Below, one piece after another: positions 46,336-55,919 of a stretch of DNA of 64,000 nucleotides (position 1 is the first letter of the stretch; each line of letters starts with the position of its first letter). The notes under the pieces were generated by a model. The model ran no database searches, was not told where the DNA came from, and saw nothing but the letters and a program-made list of their open reading frames with translations. Position numbers and translations under genes: made by a program. The stretch comes from Syntrophotalea acetylenivorans. Its GTDB lineage: Bacteria; Desulfobacterota; Desulfuromonadia; Desulfuromonadales; Syntrophotaleaceae. The stretch lies in contig NZ_CP015519.1 of assembly GCF_001887775.1 (NCBI RefSeq), forward strand, positions 3,154,470-3,218,469, read 5' to 3'.

Positions 46336-47418
46336 ATGGCGATGATTCAAGACAGAGCCCACAGGGTACATAAGCTTCTCGATGACGCCGAACTGGAAGG
46401 TTTTCTTTTTCTGGACCAGGCGAATCTGCGTTACTTTAGCGATTTTTCCGGCAGCGCCGGGGCCTTGTTGGTGAGCCGTGACCGATCGATCTTTTTAACC
46501 GATTCTCGCTACACGACTCAGGCCCGCCAGGAAGTCAGCGCCCAATGCATCTGCGAGTACCGGGTACAACTCGACGGCATTCTCGAGCAGATTAATAAGC
46601 TGGGCCTTAAGCGAATCGGTTTTGAGGCGGACAGTTTGCCCTTTGCCATGATCGAGCGACTGCGGAAACAAAGCCCCGCAGATTGCCAGTGGCAACCGGA
46701 GTCCGAACGCTTGCGCCCCTTGCGTTGGACAAAAGATCAGAATGAGTTGAACTCCCTGGAGCAGGCATCCGCTATTGCGGCTGAGGCTTTCGAGGGGATC
46801 TTGTCACTCATCCGTCCGGGAGTCTTGGAACGGGATATTGCCCTGGAACTGGAATTTGCCATGCGCCGGCTTGGCGCTGAGGAAAAGTCGTTTGACACCA
46901 TTGTGGCTTCCGGTCTGCGCGGTGCACTGCCTCACGGCATCGCATCCGATAAAGCGATCGCAGAAGGTGATCTGGTGACTATCGACTTTGGTGCTCGCTG
47001 GCAGGGTTACCATTCGGATGAGACGGTAACCCTTGCTGTCGGAGCTGTTTCGGGCAAACAACAGCAGATTTTTGATGTTGTGCTCGAAGCCCATGATCGA
47101 GCCATGGATGCAGTACGGCCAGGCGTTCTTTTAAAGGACATCGACGGCATTGCCCGGGGATATATTGCAGAACAGGGCTACGGAGAATATTTCGGTCATA
47201 GTCTCGGCCACGGCGTTGGGCTGGAGGTGCACGAGCATCCGGCTGTTTCTGCTCAGTCCGAGGTACTGGCGGAAGAGGGCATGGTGATTACCATCGAACC
47301 GGGGATTTATATTCCCGAGCTCGGTGGAGTGCGTATTGAAGATATGGTTTATGTGACAGCTGATGGCTATCGGCGGATAACCCGTCTGCCAAAGGAATTC
47401 AGACTGTTGCCCGTCTAA
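46336..47418 (+). CDS. Xaa-Pro aminopeptidase-type M24 metallopeptidase
   Basis: A 360-residue cytoplasmic peptidase. The N-terminal creatinase-like domain (1-125) is followed by the pita-bread fold. Metal ligands are visible in VTIDFGARWQGYHSDETVTLAVG (two Asp), GHSLGHGVGLEVHEHP (His), MVITIEPGIYIPELGGVRIEDMVYV (two Glu). It removes N-terminal residues next to proline. It lies 11 bases after aroQ and is followed by accB; in many bacteria this peptidase sits between aroQ and accB or efp. Confidence 0.92.
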   Translation: MAMIQDRAHRVHKLLDDAELEGFLFLDQANLRYFSDFSGSAGALLVSRDRSIFLTDSRYTTQARQEVSAQCICEYRVQLDGILEQINKLGLKRIGFEADSLPFAMIERLRKQSPADCQWQPESERLRPLRWTKDQNELNSLEQASAIAAEAFEGILSLIRPGVLERDIALELEFAMRRLGAEEKSFDTIVASGLRGALPHGIASDKAIAEGDLVTIDFGARWQGYHSDETVTLAVGAVSGKQQQIFDVVLEAHDRAMDAVRPGVLLKDIDGIARGYIAEQGYGEYFGHSLGHGVGLEVHEHPAVSAQSEVLAEEGMVITIEPGIYIPELGGVRIEDMVYVTADGYRRITRLPKEFRLLPV

Positions 47419-47504
47419 TGGATGCATAGCGATCCTGTTGGTGTTTCGCAACAGGGCAGGACTTGGTTGGTCCGATTTTTTATTGTGGCAAGGAGTGAAA
47501 CTTT

Positions 47505-47969
47505 ATGGATATCAAGAACATCAAATCATTGATTAGAATGGTCACCCAAACCGACATCACCGAATTCGAACTTGAAAGTGATGGCGAAAAACTGGTCATT
47601 CGCCGAGGCTCTCAAGTGGTTACAACGAGTATGCCGGTCGCGCCGATGCCGGTCGCTGCACCTGCAGTCTCTGCCGCTCCTGTGGCTGTACCGGTAGCGC
47701 CAGCCGAGGCTGAAGCTGTTGACGACGGCCTTGAAGAGGTGACCTCCCCCATTGTCGGCACCTTCTACCGGTCTCCTTCGCCTGAATCAGACTCCTATGT
47801 CGAGGTTGGTTCCGTTGTCGAAAAGGGGCAAACACTCTGTATCGTCGAAGCGATGAAATTGATGAACGAGATCGAAGCCGAATACAAGTGCAAGGTGGTA
47901 AAAATTCTCAAGGAGAATGCCGAGCCCGTCGAATATGGCGATTCGCTCTTCCTGGTCGAACCCCTTTAA
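47505..47969 (+). CDS. accB: Biotin carboxyl carrier protein of acetyl-CoA carboxylase
   Basis: A 154-residue protein. The N-terminal helix region (MDIKNIKSLIRMVTQTDITEFEL) is followed by an Ala/Pro/Val-rich linker (about 45-75) and a biotinyl domain with biotin-accepting Lys118 in EAMKLMNEI. It carries carboxybiotin between AccC and the carboxyltransferase for malonyl-CoA formation. AAGGAG precedes the ATG; accC follows 80 bases later. Confidence 0.95.
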   Translation: MDIKNIKSLIRMVTQTDITEFELESDGEKLVIRRGSQVVTTSMPVAPMPVAAPAVSAAPVAVPVAPAEAEAVDDGLEEVTSPIVGTFYRSPSPESDSYVEVGSVVEKGQTLCIVEAMKLMNEIEAEYKCKVVKILKENAEPVEYGDSLFLVEPL

Positions 47970-48049
47970 TAGCCAGCTTTCAGGCATGAGGTTGCCGTTT
48001 ATAGGCTCCCTGGGAGCCAGGCGACTGATTTTTCGGAGATGACAGCTTT

Positions 48050-49387
48050 ATGTTTCATAAGATTCTGATTGCCAATAGGGGTGAGATCGCCCTGCGTATC
48101 ATCCGTGCCTGCAAAGAATTGGGCATCAAAACGGTTGCTGTCCATTCGGATGTGGACAGTGAATCGCTGCACGTCAAATTGGCTGATGAAAGTATTTGCA
48201 TCGGTCCGGCGTCCAGCCTGGAGAGCTATCTTAATATTCAGGCGATTATCAGTGCTGCAGAAGTCACTGATGCCGATGCTATTCATCCAGGTTACGGCTT
48301 CCTCGCTGAAAATGCCGAGTTTGCTGAGATCTGCGCCAATTGCGGTATCACCTTTATCGGTCCCAGCCCTGAGAACATGCGTCTGATGGGCGATAAAATC
48401 ACAGCCCGTCAGACCGTTACCAAGGCTGGCGTACCGATTCTGCCGGGTACCAAAGATGCGGTAGAAAATATCGAACAAGCCAAGGAAATCGCTGCGGATA
48501 TCGGCTACCCGGTCATCATCAAGGCGACTGCCGGCGGTGGCGGACGGGGGATGAAAATTGTTCATTCTCCGGCGTCTTTGCCCAATGCCTTTGCCGCCGC
48601 CCGTTCCGAAGCTCAAGCCGGTTTTGGAAATCCCGAGGTTTACATGGAGAAGTACTGCGTGGATCCTCGCCATGTGGAAGTACAGATCCTGGCCGATAAG
48701 CATGGGAACGTCATTCACCTCGGAGAGCGGGACTGTTCCATTCAGCGTCGGCACCAAAAACTGCTGGAAGAGGCTCCTTGCCCGGTATTGTCGCCCGAAT
48801 TGCGCCAAAAGATGGGCGAGTGCGCAGTGTCCGCCGCAAAAGCTGTCGGTTACTCCAGTGTGGGAACAATGGAGTTCCTGCTCGATGCGGATCATAACTT
48901 CTATTTCATGGAGATGAATACGCGGGTGCAGGTTGAACATCCGGTTACCGAGATGGTCACCGGGGTCGATATCATTCGTGAGCAGATCCGTTCTGCCGCC
49001 GGCTTGAAATTACGTTATAAACAGTCGGATATCGTTATTTCCGGGCATTCCATTGAATGCCGTATCAACGCAGAACACCCTTTCAAGTTCACTCCGTCCC
49101 CGGGTAAGATCGATGGTTACCATCCCCCTGGCGGTTTGGGTGTGCGGGTAGACAGCGCCGTGTACGATCAATATACCGTCCTGCCCCATTACGATTCCAT
49201 GGTGGCCAAACTTATTGTTCATGCCGATAACCGTCAGGAAGCTGTAAGTCGCATGGAACGGGCTCTGGGCGAATATATTGTCGGCGGCATTCGTACGACT
49301 ATCATGCTTCACCAGCGAATTATGGGTAATAAAGAGTTCCGCGAAGGAAATTTTGATACTTCCTTCCTGGAAAAATTGGTCCTTTAA
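48050..49387 (+). CDS. accC: Biotin carboxylase subunit of acetyl-CoA carboxylase
   Basis: A 445-residue ATP-grasp enzyme that carboxylates biotin on Acc[26 protein letters not shown] starts the N-domain. The glycine loop [33 protein letters not shown] and [22 protein letters not shown] are visible. The C-domain has ECRINAEHP. Length fits AccC exactly. It is followed by two hairpin terminators. Confidence 0.96.
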   Translation: MFHKILIANRGEIALRIIRACKELGIKTVAVHSDVDSESLHVKLADESICIGPASSLESYLNIQAIISAAEVTDADAIHPGYGFLAENAEFAEICANCGITFIGPSPENMRLMGDKITARQTVTKAGVPILPGTKDAVENIEQAKEIAADIGYPVIIKATAGGGGRGMKIVHSPASLPNAFAAARSEAQAGFGNPEVYMEKYCVDPRHVEVQILADKHGNVIHLGERDCSIQRRHQKLLEEAPCPVLSPELRQKMGECAVSAAKAVGYSSVGTMEFLLDADHNFYFMEMNTRVQVEHPVTEMVTGVDIIREQIRSAAGLKLRYKQSDIVISGHSIECRINAEHPFKFTPSPGKIDGYHPPGGLGVRVDSAVYDQYTVLPHYDSMVAKLIVHADNRQEAVSRMERALGEYIVGGIRTTIMLHQRIMGNKEFREGNFDTSFLEKLVL

Positions 49388-49422
49388 CAAAGGGCTGCTG
49401 AAGTTTAATTGATTGAAACAGG

Positions 49423-49441
49423 CGGGAAACTTCCCGTTTTT
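49423..49441 (+). terminator. First terminator after accC
   Basis: A short stem, cgggaa/ttcccg, is followed by T5. Confidence 0.65.
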
Positions 49442-49452
49442 AATTGCAGGCT

Positions 49453-49488
49453 GAAGGGGGCCGGGCGCTGGCCCGGCCCCCTTCCTTT
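49453..49488 (+). terminator. Second, strong hairpin after accC
   Basis: A 14-bp GC-rich perfect stem (49453-49466 with 49471-49484) has a 4-base loop, followed by a weak T tract (ctttat). Confidence 0.7.
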
Positions 49489-49528
49489 ATAATCGTCTTC
49501 ACGAAAACTCCCGGGGTGGACATCTATC

Positions 49529-51067
49529 ATGGCTGTGTACTTCAATATTTTTGTTTTTGTACTGAGTTTGCTTCTTATGCCGCTTTCGGTTGTGGCCGCC
49601 GAATCAGCAGTTTCGGAACGGCCTGAGATCAATGCCCCGCTGACTTTGCCTCAGGTAATTCGTCTCACCCTGGAACGCAATCTTAATCTGCGAGCCGAGC
49701 AATTCGATACTCGTGCCAGTCAGGCGGCGGTTAAACGGGAATACGGTCTGTACGACCCGCAATTGTTGCTCGATTTTGCTGCTGGTGAAGCTCAACGGCA
49801 AATTAATTCTCAGAATTTTGACCAGGACAATCATAGCCAGTTCTATCTCTTTGATTTTTCCTTGGAACAGCAGTTGCCCAGCGGTGGGGAGCTGACCCTT
49901 AATTTCGAAAACCAGCGCAATGAAGAGCAAGAAGATCCGTTGCCCAGCATCAATCCGGCCTACGAGAGTGAACTGGCCCTGCAATTGACCCAGCCGTTGC
50001 TCAAAGGCTTTGGCCGGTCGGTTGCCGAACAGGATATTCTGTTTGCCGTTAACGACCGGCAAGTAGCGGTGCAGGATTTACGGGAGGCAGCCGTTGCGTT
50101 ATTGGCCGAGGTTCGTGATGCCTATTACGAAGTACTTCGACTGAGAGACGATTTCCGTTTTCGAGAAATCTCCGTATCCTTGGCGCAGAAGATTCTGAAA
50201 GAAGCATCGGCCCGCGTGCGTGCGGGGGTTTTGCCTCCGGTCGATATTCTCGAAGCTGAATTCGGACTGAAAGAACGGCAGCGATTACTTCTCGACGCCG
50301 ACAGAGAATATAAAGACGGTCTTGATCGATTGGCGTTGCTTATGAGTAGCCGCCAGCCGTTGATAATAGCCGATGAGAGCCTCGGTAAACCCATGCTTTC
50401 CGTCGACGAGGAGCAGGGCCTGCAACAGGCTTTGAGGAACCGCCCCGATCTACAGCGTCGCATTCGTCAGCTTGAGCGTCTTGACCTTGAACAATACCTG
50501 GCCCGCAATGATCTTCTCCCGGGCCTCGACCTCACGGCCGGCTACTCCCACAAAGGGCTTGGTGACGGCTACAGCGACAACCTCGACGATATCGGTGGCG
50601 GTGATTATCCCAACTGGCAAGTCGGGTTGAGCCTGTCTTATCCTCTCGGTAATCGCACTGCCCGGCATGAGCACCGCCGTACCCTATTGAAAATCAAGGG
50701 ACGGCAAGCCGAAATAGCTCAACTGCAAGAAGAAATTCATACCCAGATCCGTGCCGCAATTCGCTTGTTGAAAGTCAATGAACAAAAAATCGAAGTGGCA
50801 GCTAGCGGACAGGACTTTGCCGAAGAAAAGCTGCGTATTTTGCTTAAACGCCAGGAAGTCGGTCTGGCTACGATTCGCGATGTGCTTGAAGGTGAAGAGG
50901 ATCTTGCTCAAGCCCGTACCGATAAAGTTGCCGCTCTAGCTGACTACAACAAAGCCATTACCCGGTATCTGCAGGTTTCCGGACAGCTTTTAGAGGCAGA
51001 AGGGGTTCGGTTCCAGGGGGCTTTCGAGGATGAAACTCAGTCGTTGCTGATGGTCGAACCGCGATGA
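49529..51067 (+). CDS. TolC-family outer-membrane efflux/export protein
   Basis: A 512-residue protein with a signal peptide (1-24, ending VVAA). Two OEP repeats follow. The first has LTLPQVIRLTLERNLNLRAEQFDTRASQ and AALAEVRDAYYEVLRLRDDFRFR-type helices. The second starts near NRPDLQRRIRQLERLDLEQYLARNDLLPGLDLTAGYSHKG and ends in DYNKAITRYLQVSGQLL. TolC-type trimers span the outer membrane and serve efflux or type I secretion pumps. No pump genes are adjacent, so the partner is elsewhere. It overlaps mqnA by 4 bases. Confidence 0.88.
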   Translation: MAVYFNIFVFVLSLLLMPLSVVAAESAVSERPEINAPLTLPQVIRLTLERNLNLRAEQFDTRASQAAVKREYGLYDPQLLLDFAAGEAQRQINSQNFDQDNHSQFYLFDFSLEQQLPSGGELTLNFENQRNEEQEDPLPSINPAYESELALQLTQPLLKGFGRSVAEQDILFAVNDRQVAVQDLREAAVALLAEVRDAYYEVLRLRDDFRFREISVSLAQKILKEASARVRAGVLPPVDILEAEFGLKERQRLLLDADREYKDGLDRLALLMSSRQPLIIADESLGKPMLSVDEEQGLQQALRNRPDLQRRIRQLERLDLEQYLARNDLLPGLDLTAGYSHKGLGDGYSDNLDDIGGGDYPNWQVGLSLSYPLGNRTARHEHRRTLLKIKGRQAEIAQLQEEIHTQIRAAIRLLKVNEQKIEVAASGQDFAEEKLRILLKRQEVGLATIRDVLEGEEDLAQARTDKVAALADYNKAITRYLQVSGQLLEAEGVRFQGAFEDETQSLLMVEPR

Positions 51068-51909
51068 GCTTGCGAATCGGTCACATCGACTATCTCAATT
51101 GCGTTCCCTTTTTTCATTATTTCAATTCTGCCGACACAGGTGATCGCATCGTTACCGGAACCCCTGCTGAATTGAACGCAATGCTGGCTCAGGGGGAAAT
51201 CGATCTCTGCCCGGCATCTTCCTTTGAATACGGTCAGCGCTGGTCTGATTATCTGTTGCTGCCCGATCTTTCCATCAGTGCTCGCGGTGCGGTGAAAAGC
51301 GTGCTGCTTTTTTCGTCTCACCCGCTGACAGAGTTAGCCGAGATGCCCATCGCCATAACCGGTGAATCGGCGACTTCAGTTCATCTCTTGCAGATTCTGT
51401 TAAGGGAATATTACGGCTTTGCTGCGCCGGATCTTTATCGGCCCGAATGCCCGGTTGAAGAGATTGTTGCTGCAGGCGGGGCTGGTCTGCTCATCGGTGA
51501 TCGGGCTCTACGTGCCGCCAAGGCCGGTGCCTCCTCCTTCGTCTACGACCTTGGCGACCTCTGGTATTCTTTTAGCGGACTACCCTTTGTCTTCGCTCTT
51601 TGGATTGTTCGGCAGGATATCGCGGCGGACAAAGAAGGGGAGGTTGTTCAATTTCAACAAAGACTGCAAAAGAGTTTAGAAAAGGCCATGGCGGACCTTC
51701 CTTCTTTGGCCGGACAAGTTGCCGGCGACTCCTGTTTGAACCCGAAGGAGTTGCTTGCTTATTGGCAGACCATGTCCTTTGGGGTGACCGATGCCCATCA
51801 GCAGGGACTCAAACTCTTTTTTCAGCTAGCCGTCAAATACCGGTTTCTGAAATCCCTGCCTGAATTGAAATTTTTTACACCCCCTTTTCCGTTGACGGAC
51901 AGGCGCTAA
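51064..51909 (+). CDS. mqnA: Chorismate dehydratase MqnA (futalosine pathway of menaquinone synthesis)
   Basis: A 281-residue periplasmic-binding-protein-fold enzyme: MSLRIGHIDYLNCVPFFHYF, GTPAELNAMLAQGEIDLCPASSFEYGQ, SARGAVKSVLLFSS, LLIGDRALRAAK and DLGDLWYSFSGLPFVFALW are MqnA signatures. It converts chorismate to 3-enolpyruvylbenzoate, which leads to menaquinone. Its presence indicates the futalosine route rather than the Men route. MqnD is a related alternative, but the SARGAVKSV and GDLW motifs favour MqnA. Confidence 0.88.
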   Translation: MSLRIGHIDYLNCVPFFHYFNSADTGDRIVTGTPAELNAMLAQGEIDLCPASSFEYGQRWSDYLLLPDLSISARGAVKSVLLFSSHPLTELAEMPIAITGESATSVHLLQILLREYYGFAAPDLYRPECPVEEIVAAGGAGLLIGDRALRAAKAGASSFVYDLGDLWYSFSGLPFVFALWIVRQDIAADKEGEVVQFQQRLQKSLEKAMADLPSLAGQVAGDSCLNPKELLAYWQTMSFGVTDAHQQGLKLFFQLAVKYRFLKSLPELKFFTPPFPLTDRR

Positions 51910-51937
51910 TGGACTAGTATTTCAGCGTTTAAAATCA

Positions 51938-52024
51938 GCCCGGGTGGCGGAACTGGTAGACGCAAGGGACTTAAAATCCCTCGGGAGTAATCCTGTACGA
52001 GTTCGATTCTCGTCCCGGGTACCA
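51938..52024 (+). tRNA. tRNA-Leu (anticodon UAA), island attachment gene
   Basis: An 87-base tRNA of class II with a long variable arm. The acceptor GCCCGGG pairs with CCCGGGT (one G-U pair), the anticodon loop CTTAAAA gives UAA, the T arm has GTTCGATTC and CCA is encoded. An integrase gene faces it 180 bases downstream, so its 3' end is the likely attachment site. Confidence 0.95.
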
Positions 52025-52030
52025 TAATAA

Positions 52031-52069
52031 AAGCAAGGGGTTAGCCAATGATTGGCTAACCCCTTGCTT
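52031..52069. terminator. 19-bp perfect hairpin directly after the tRNA
   Basis: The arms 52031-52049 and 52051-52069 are perfectly complementary around one base. It probably ends tRNA transcription, although the following T tract is poor (gtcttt). It may also lie at the attachment junction. Confidence 0.65.
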
Positions 52070-52202
52070 GTCTTTAAATTGTTAAATTTAAGTTTTGTGC
52101 CTATTCTGTGCCATTCAGCTACAACTCTTTACAACAAATCACAGCAAGTTTGTTTACTCGAGCACTAAAAACTTACCGCGGTGATTGAGAAAATCCCCCC
52201 TG

Positions 52203-53315
52203 CTAAGAGTCAGATTGGAGTGGCTTCAAGTGAGATCTAACTGCCGCCGCAGTCTTCGCGAGACAAGCTTTGGACATTTCTGGGGCCTTTTTTGCTTTAT
52301 GTTCGTCACTGATATGGGAATATCTGAGAGCCATTACAAGTGTCTTCTGCCCAAGGAGTGCCGCAACTTCGGCAAGGGTACATCCGCTTTCGGTGAAGTA
52401 AGACCCCGCGGAATGGCGGTTGTCATGAAATCTATAATTCTCAATCCCTGCTCTTTTTAACGCATTTTTCCAAGCATTTTCGAAGTCCATAGGCTTTGAG
52501 GGATTTTTTGATCCCGGGAAAAACAATCCTGTGGATAGGTTTCTATGCTCATACAACCATTCCAAGTAGGGGAACAGTTCATCAGACACGGTCAAGGTAA
52601 TCATGTTATCCCTTTTCATCCGCGAGCGAGGGATTTGAACTGTTCGTTCGCTGAGGTTGACTTCGCTTTCATGGAGCCCCACTAGAGAATTCCTTCGCAA
52701 CCCTAATCCAATGGCGAGCATGAACAGGGGGAGTAGACGCTTATTGCGGCTTTTTCCACAGGCCTCCGCTAACAACGGCAATTCAACTTTTCTGTCCAGA
52801 AATCTGCCTGGTGTATCTGGTTCTGCGAGTTGTGCTATCTGTTTAACAATATTAAATGGTAGCCAGCCTAGGCGTTGTACCCCGAATTGAAATGCCATTC
52901 GCAGTGAGGACATATATCTGTTCGCTGTTGAGGGAGATCGTAGTTTCCCACGATATGTTGTTTCGTTAAGCAACTCTTCCCTTGCAAGACATATATTGAC
53001 GGCTTCCACCTCAAAGAGTTTGAGTGTTCCTAAGTGAGTCTGCCACCAGTTCAAATGTTCTTTAAGCTTTTTATAGCCTTTAGGTTTCTCTCTTTCCATA
53101 GACTTGAGGTAGTGCTTGAATAAGTCAGCTACGGAACGTTTTTGCGCTTCATTGTTCGGGAAACGTCCAAGATCGAACTGGTCCTCCTGTTTTTGGGCCC
53201 ATTTTTTAGCGTCGGTTTTCCTTTTAAAGGTCCTGGTTATCTCCTTGTTTTTAATTCTGACACGGGCCGTAAAGGTGTTTCCCTTTTTACCGTTGTTCAT
53301 GCGAATTTGAGCCAT
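52203..53315 (-). CDS. int: Tyrosine recombinase / integrase of the tRNA-Leu island
   Basis: A 370-residue phage-type integrase. The N-terminal arm-binding region (GNTFTARVRIKNKEITRTFKRKTDAKKW) and SAM-like core-binding domain (about 60-165) precede the catalytic domain. Catalytic positions: Arg in GLGLRRNSLVGL, Lys near RSRMKRDN, His and Arg in FHDNRHSAGS, and nucleophile Tyr in MALRYSHI. The usual His of LGHK is Gln here (LLGQKT). It points toward the tRNA end, as in tRNA-site islands. GGAGG precedes the start, behind a strong hairpin. It inserts and excises the island. Confidence 0.93.
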   Translation of the reverse strand: MAQIRMNNGKKGNTFTARVRIKNKEITRTFKRKTDAKKWAQKQEDQFDLGRFPNNEAQKRSVADLFKHYLKSMEREKPKGYKKLKEHLNWWQTHLGTLKLFEVEAVNICLAREELLNETTYRGKLRSPSTANRYMSSLRMAFQFGVQRLGWLPFNIVKQIAQLAEPDTPGRFLDRKVELPLLAEACGKSRNKRLLPLFMLAIGLGLRRNSLVGLHESEVNLSERTVQIPRSRMKRDNMITLTVSDELFPYLEWLYEHRNLSTGLFFPGSKNPSKPMDFENAWKNALKRAGIENYRFHDNRHSAGSYFTESGCTLAEVAALLGQKTLVMALRYSHISDEHKAKKAPEMSKACLAKTAAAVRSHLKPLQSDS

Positions 53316-53326
53316 TTTTCCTCCGT

Positions 53327-53371
53327 TAAGAAGAAAGACTCGGCAAGATGTTTGTCGAGTCTTTCTTCTTA
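53327..53371. promoter_or_regulatory. 16-bp perfect inverted repeat just upstream of the integrase
   Basis: Arms taagaagaaagactcg (53327-53342) and its complement (53356-53371) flank a 13-base loop. On the integrase strand the hairpin ends about 2 bases before the ribosome site, so it could control integrase expression or insulate it from readthrough. Confidence 0.55.
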
Positions 53372-53516
53372 GATATTTGTATTTTTTGTGCTGTCGTTAT
53401 AGTCGTAAGTCAGAACATAAGTTTAGACCATGATTCTGGTAGAAAACCTTACGCAACTTTACGAAGATGGATAGCAGGTGTGACTTGCACTCCCCTGATA
53501 GAATAGTGCCTCATGA

Positions 53517-53753
53517 TCACAGTTTTTCCGGAGTGGATGGTTCTTGTTGTTTTCTCACCCATTCAAAAAACCGATCCTCATCGATTAATACCGTTCTTCC
53601 AACCCTTGAAACACAATTCGAAAAGCCATTCTCCTTCTCATTGAAAATTAAATGACGAAGTCCACCGATCGGAGGCCAAGGATGATAATCATTCCACTTT
53701 GTAACAGGTATGAGTCTAGTGTTTGTGCCGACCGAGTTATTTGACAAGTTCAT
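53517..53753 (-). CDS. Small excisionase-like DNA-binding protein
   Basis: A 78-residue protein: RLIPVTKWNDYHPWPPIGGLRHLIFNE, then GRTVLIDEDRFFEWVRKQQ. The second part is the typical wing and helix of MerR/AlpA-like excisionases that set the direction of an adjacent tyrosine recombinase. AAGGAGAT precedes the ATG. It is divergent in position but on the same strand as the integrase, 200 bases upstream. It is probably the recombination directionality factor or a regulator of int. Confidence 0.68.
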   Translation of the reverse strand: MNLSNNSVGTNTRLIPVTKWNDYHPWPPIGGLRHLIFNEKENGFSNCVSRVGRTVLIDEDRFFEWVRKQQEPSTPEKL

Positions 53754-53759
53754 AAAATA

Positions 53760-54790
53760 TCTCCTTGTTGCCTTAGTGATTAAGTTATGTGCGAATACCG
53801 TTTATGCACATCGAAAACTCTGTTTATATAATGGTGCCAAAAAACAAAATTAAATCAATAAAAACCTAGTATATGAATGATAGAAATAAGTATCTTGTGG
53901 AACTTACGAAAACTATATGTTCGTATGATTGTTAATATGAACAACGTGAATAGCAATACCGGTGCCAACATTCGTAGATATTGTTTGTGTTTCAGTTGTG
54001 GTCTTGTAAGTCCCTGCGAAATAAAGATTATTTATTTTCCGGTCTTTTTGGGTTTTTCATGAATGGTGGGGGCAAGGCGGGAGTTTGGCCTACGGTGGAG
54101 AATATTTTGAAAGGAAGTTGAAATATTATCTCGATTCATACAAAAAAATTTTCGTTTTAGAAAAAATATTTTTCTAATTTAAAAAAACAGTGTAAATGCA
54201 GGACCTTACAAGTTCAGCATCATCAAATATTTTTGATGGTTTAAATTGGAGTTTAAATCATGAGGTGTTTGATGGAAAATCATGTCTCGACTTCACAATA
54301 GCGGACATTGACCATTACCTAAGCGGTCTTTTTGAAAAATTGCCCCTCTTCAGTCGTCTGGGCTTTGTAGCCATTGGACGAATGGTTCCCTCACATGGGT
54401 TCTTGCTCGCAAAACCATGGCCGATGCATCCCGCGCCGTCGGTTCGATCCCTTTCAAAAAAAGCAGTTATATATCAATCCGCAGCGAGACCCTTCAGGCA
54501 CACGGGATTTTTCCTTCACTGCAAATTGGGAGCGGTGCTCGGTTATGATCCCGAATATCGATGAGGGTCCGTAGAGAAGATGGCCAAAGGTTTTTTAAGA
54601 ATGACGCGCTCCCGCTGAAGGCGTTCATTCAACAACTTTGACACTGCTTCGGGCGACGGTGGATTAGTTCGGCCAGTAAAGGCAGCATCTTGTTGGACCT
54701 GTTGCTTCTAAATTTAGCCCTTCAAAGCCCTGTAGGTAATCCTTGGGTTTCATTCAGCCTGACGAAGGCCGAGACCATCTTCAATAACCT
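53760..54790. other. About 1 kb without a supported gene, AT-rich left part
   Basis: 53790-54190 is strongly AT-rich with long A and T runs (for example 54140-54190). 54196-54574 contains overlapping open frames in three phases with no ribosome site and no family I recognise. It is most likely decayed DNA. Confidence 0.4.
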
Positions 54791-54799
54791 GACGAACAG

Positions 54800-55170
54800 C
54801 CTCGAGTATAATGTCTGGTTCGTATTTTAGATGATTGCTCAGAAATATACCTCACGTTCTCGTTAGGATATGCGGGGTGTCCATAAAAGCGAAGATAACT
54901 CAATGATCCAAAAATCATATGTCCCCCCCCCTCGGAATGACGATCATTGCTCCCTGCAAGAAAGCGCAAATTGCTCAAGGCGTTCTGTAAACAAAAGTCC
55001 ACATTCATCCCGATTTGCTAAAGGGTATGAATTCAACCATCCGACTATTGCGATGCGGCCCAATATCGATAATCACTGCTTTCACCCAGGCAACCAACGG
55101 GATACAGTTGATTACATAAACGAACAACTTAAACCGTTCGATTTTGTTCGGTAGAGTCTTGATCTGCATT
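54800..55170 (-). pseudogene. Degenerate ISL3-type transposase N-terminal relic (tentative)
   Basis: Minus-strand translation from 55170 gives MQIKTLPNKIERFKLFVYV, then a segment ending IDIGPHRNSR. This resembles the start of ISL3-family transposases found in Deltaproteobacteria (recalled). The frame then stops and nothing recognisable of the zinc-finger or DDE part survives. Downstream (55000-54790) a separate frame stays open without family features. Confidence 0.35.
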
Positions 55171-55304
55171 GTCTTTCTCCCGTTTGGATTTGATAGTTTT
55201 CGCAAAAAGCATCGTATCTATCCAGGAAAGGCACTGCTTTAATTTTCACCACCACCCACCCACAGATTCTGCGTTGGAAGCGCAAGCTATAAGGTGTTTA
55301 CAGT

Positions 55305-55901
55305 TTACTTTTTGTTTTTTCGACGCTTTTTTCGCTTCCTTTGGCTCTTGTTTCGTTTTGCAGGTTTTCCTTGAGACAGCGATTTTGAATCTTTAACCTG
55401 TGGAGGTATAGGCCTATGTTTTTCTGTGCCTGTAGTCTGTCGGTTGTGCCCTTGCACATCATTGGATTGCTCTTCTTGTAGTTGCTGCAGGACCTGCTGC
55501 AAGAAAATTAGCAATTGGTGCGGCAGCGGTTGTTGGCGCACTTGAGAAAGGTCTTTGGCCTGATTGGCTGAAAATTGTCTGGCGGCCTCTATTAGACACC
55601 GAACCAAGCCTTGTTCGATCGGCCTGATGTCCTTCCTTAAAGCAAGTGGCCTCCGCTTACGGTTTAGCTCTTCCTGTAGTCTTTGTACTTCCGCCCGTGC
55701 CGCGTTCACTTCATCCTTTAACGTTGCGATCTCCAGAAGGTGAGATAATCGGTCCCGCTCCTTAAGGAAGTGGTTGATTCTTTTTGTGTCCCCCGCCAAG
55801 TAGTTTTTAATTGCCGCTGCTGTAACGCTTAATCCCTGCTTTTGTATCGATTCTATTGCCTCTAAATACTTCTCATCGCTAAGACTTGGACAACAGTTCA
55901 T
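55305..55901 (-). CDS. KfrA-like DNA-binding coiled-coil protein (tentative)
   Basis: A 198-residue protein with three parts. The first is an N-terminal helix-turn-helix-like region (EKYLEAIESIQKQGLSVTAAAIKNYLAGDTKRINHFLKE), like the N-domain of plasmid KfrA proteins. The second is a coiled coil (LKDEVNAARAEVQRLQEELNRKRR). The third is a Gln-rich then very basic tail ending RKRKKRRKNKK. GGAGGTGA precedes the ATG, so it is probably expressed. It lies alone among decayed transposons. KfrA-type proteins help plasmid or element maintenance; this role is inference. Confidence 0.5.
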   Translation of the reverse strand: MNCCPSLSDEKYLEAIESIQKQGLSVTAAAIKNYLAGDTKRINHFLKERDRLSHLLEIATLKDEVNAARAEVQRLQEELNRKRRPLALRKDIRPIEQGLVRCLIEAARQFSANQAKDLSQVRQQPLPHQLLIFLQQVLQQLQEEQSNDVQGHNRQTTGTEKHRPIPPQVKDSKSLSQGKPAKRNKSQRKRKKRRKNKK

Positions 55902-55919
55902 TTTGTCACCTCCACTATT

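Noticed and set aside
54196..54574. Overlapping open frames of 122 and 66 codons
   Set aside because: No ribosome site, three phases open at once and no recognisable motif, in decayed island DNA.
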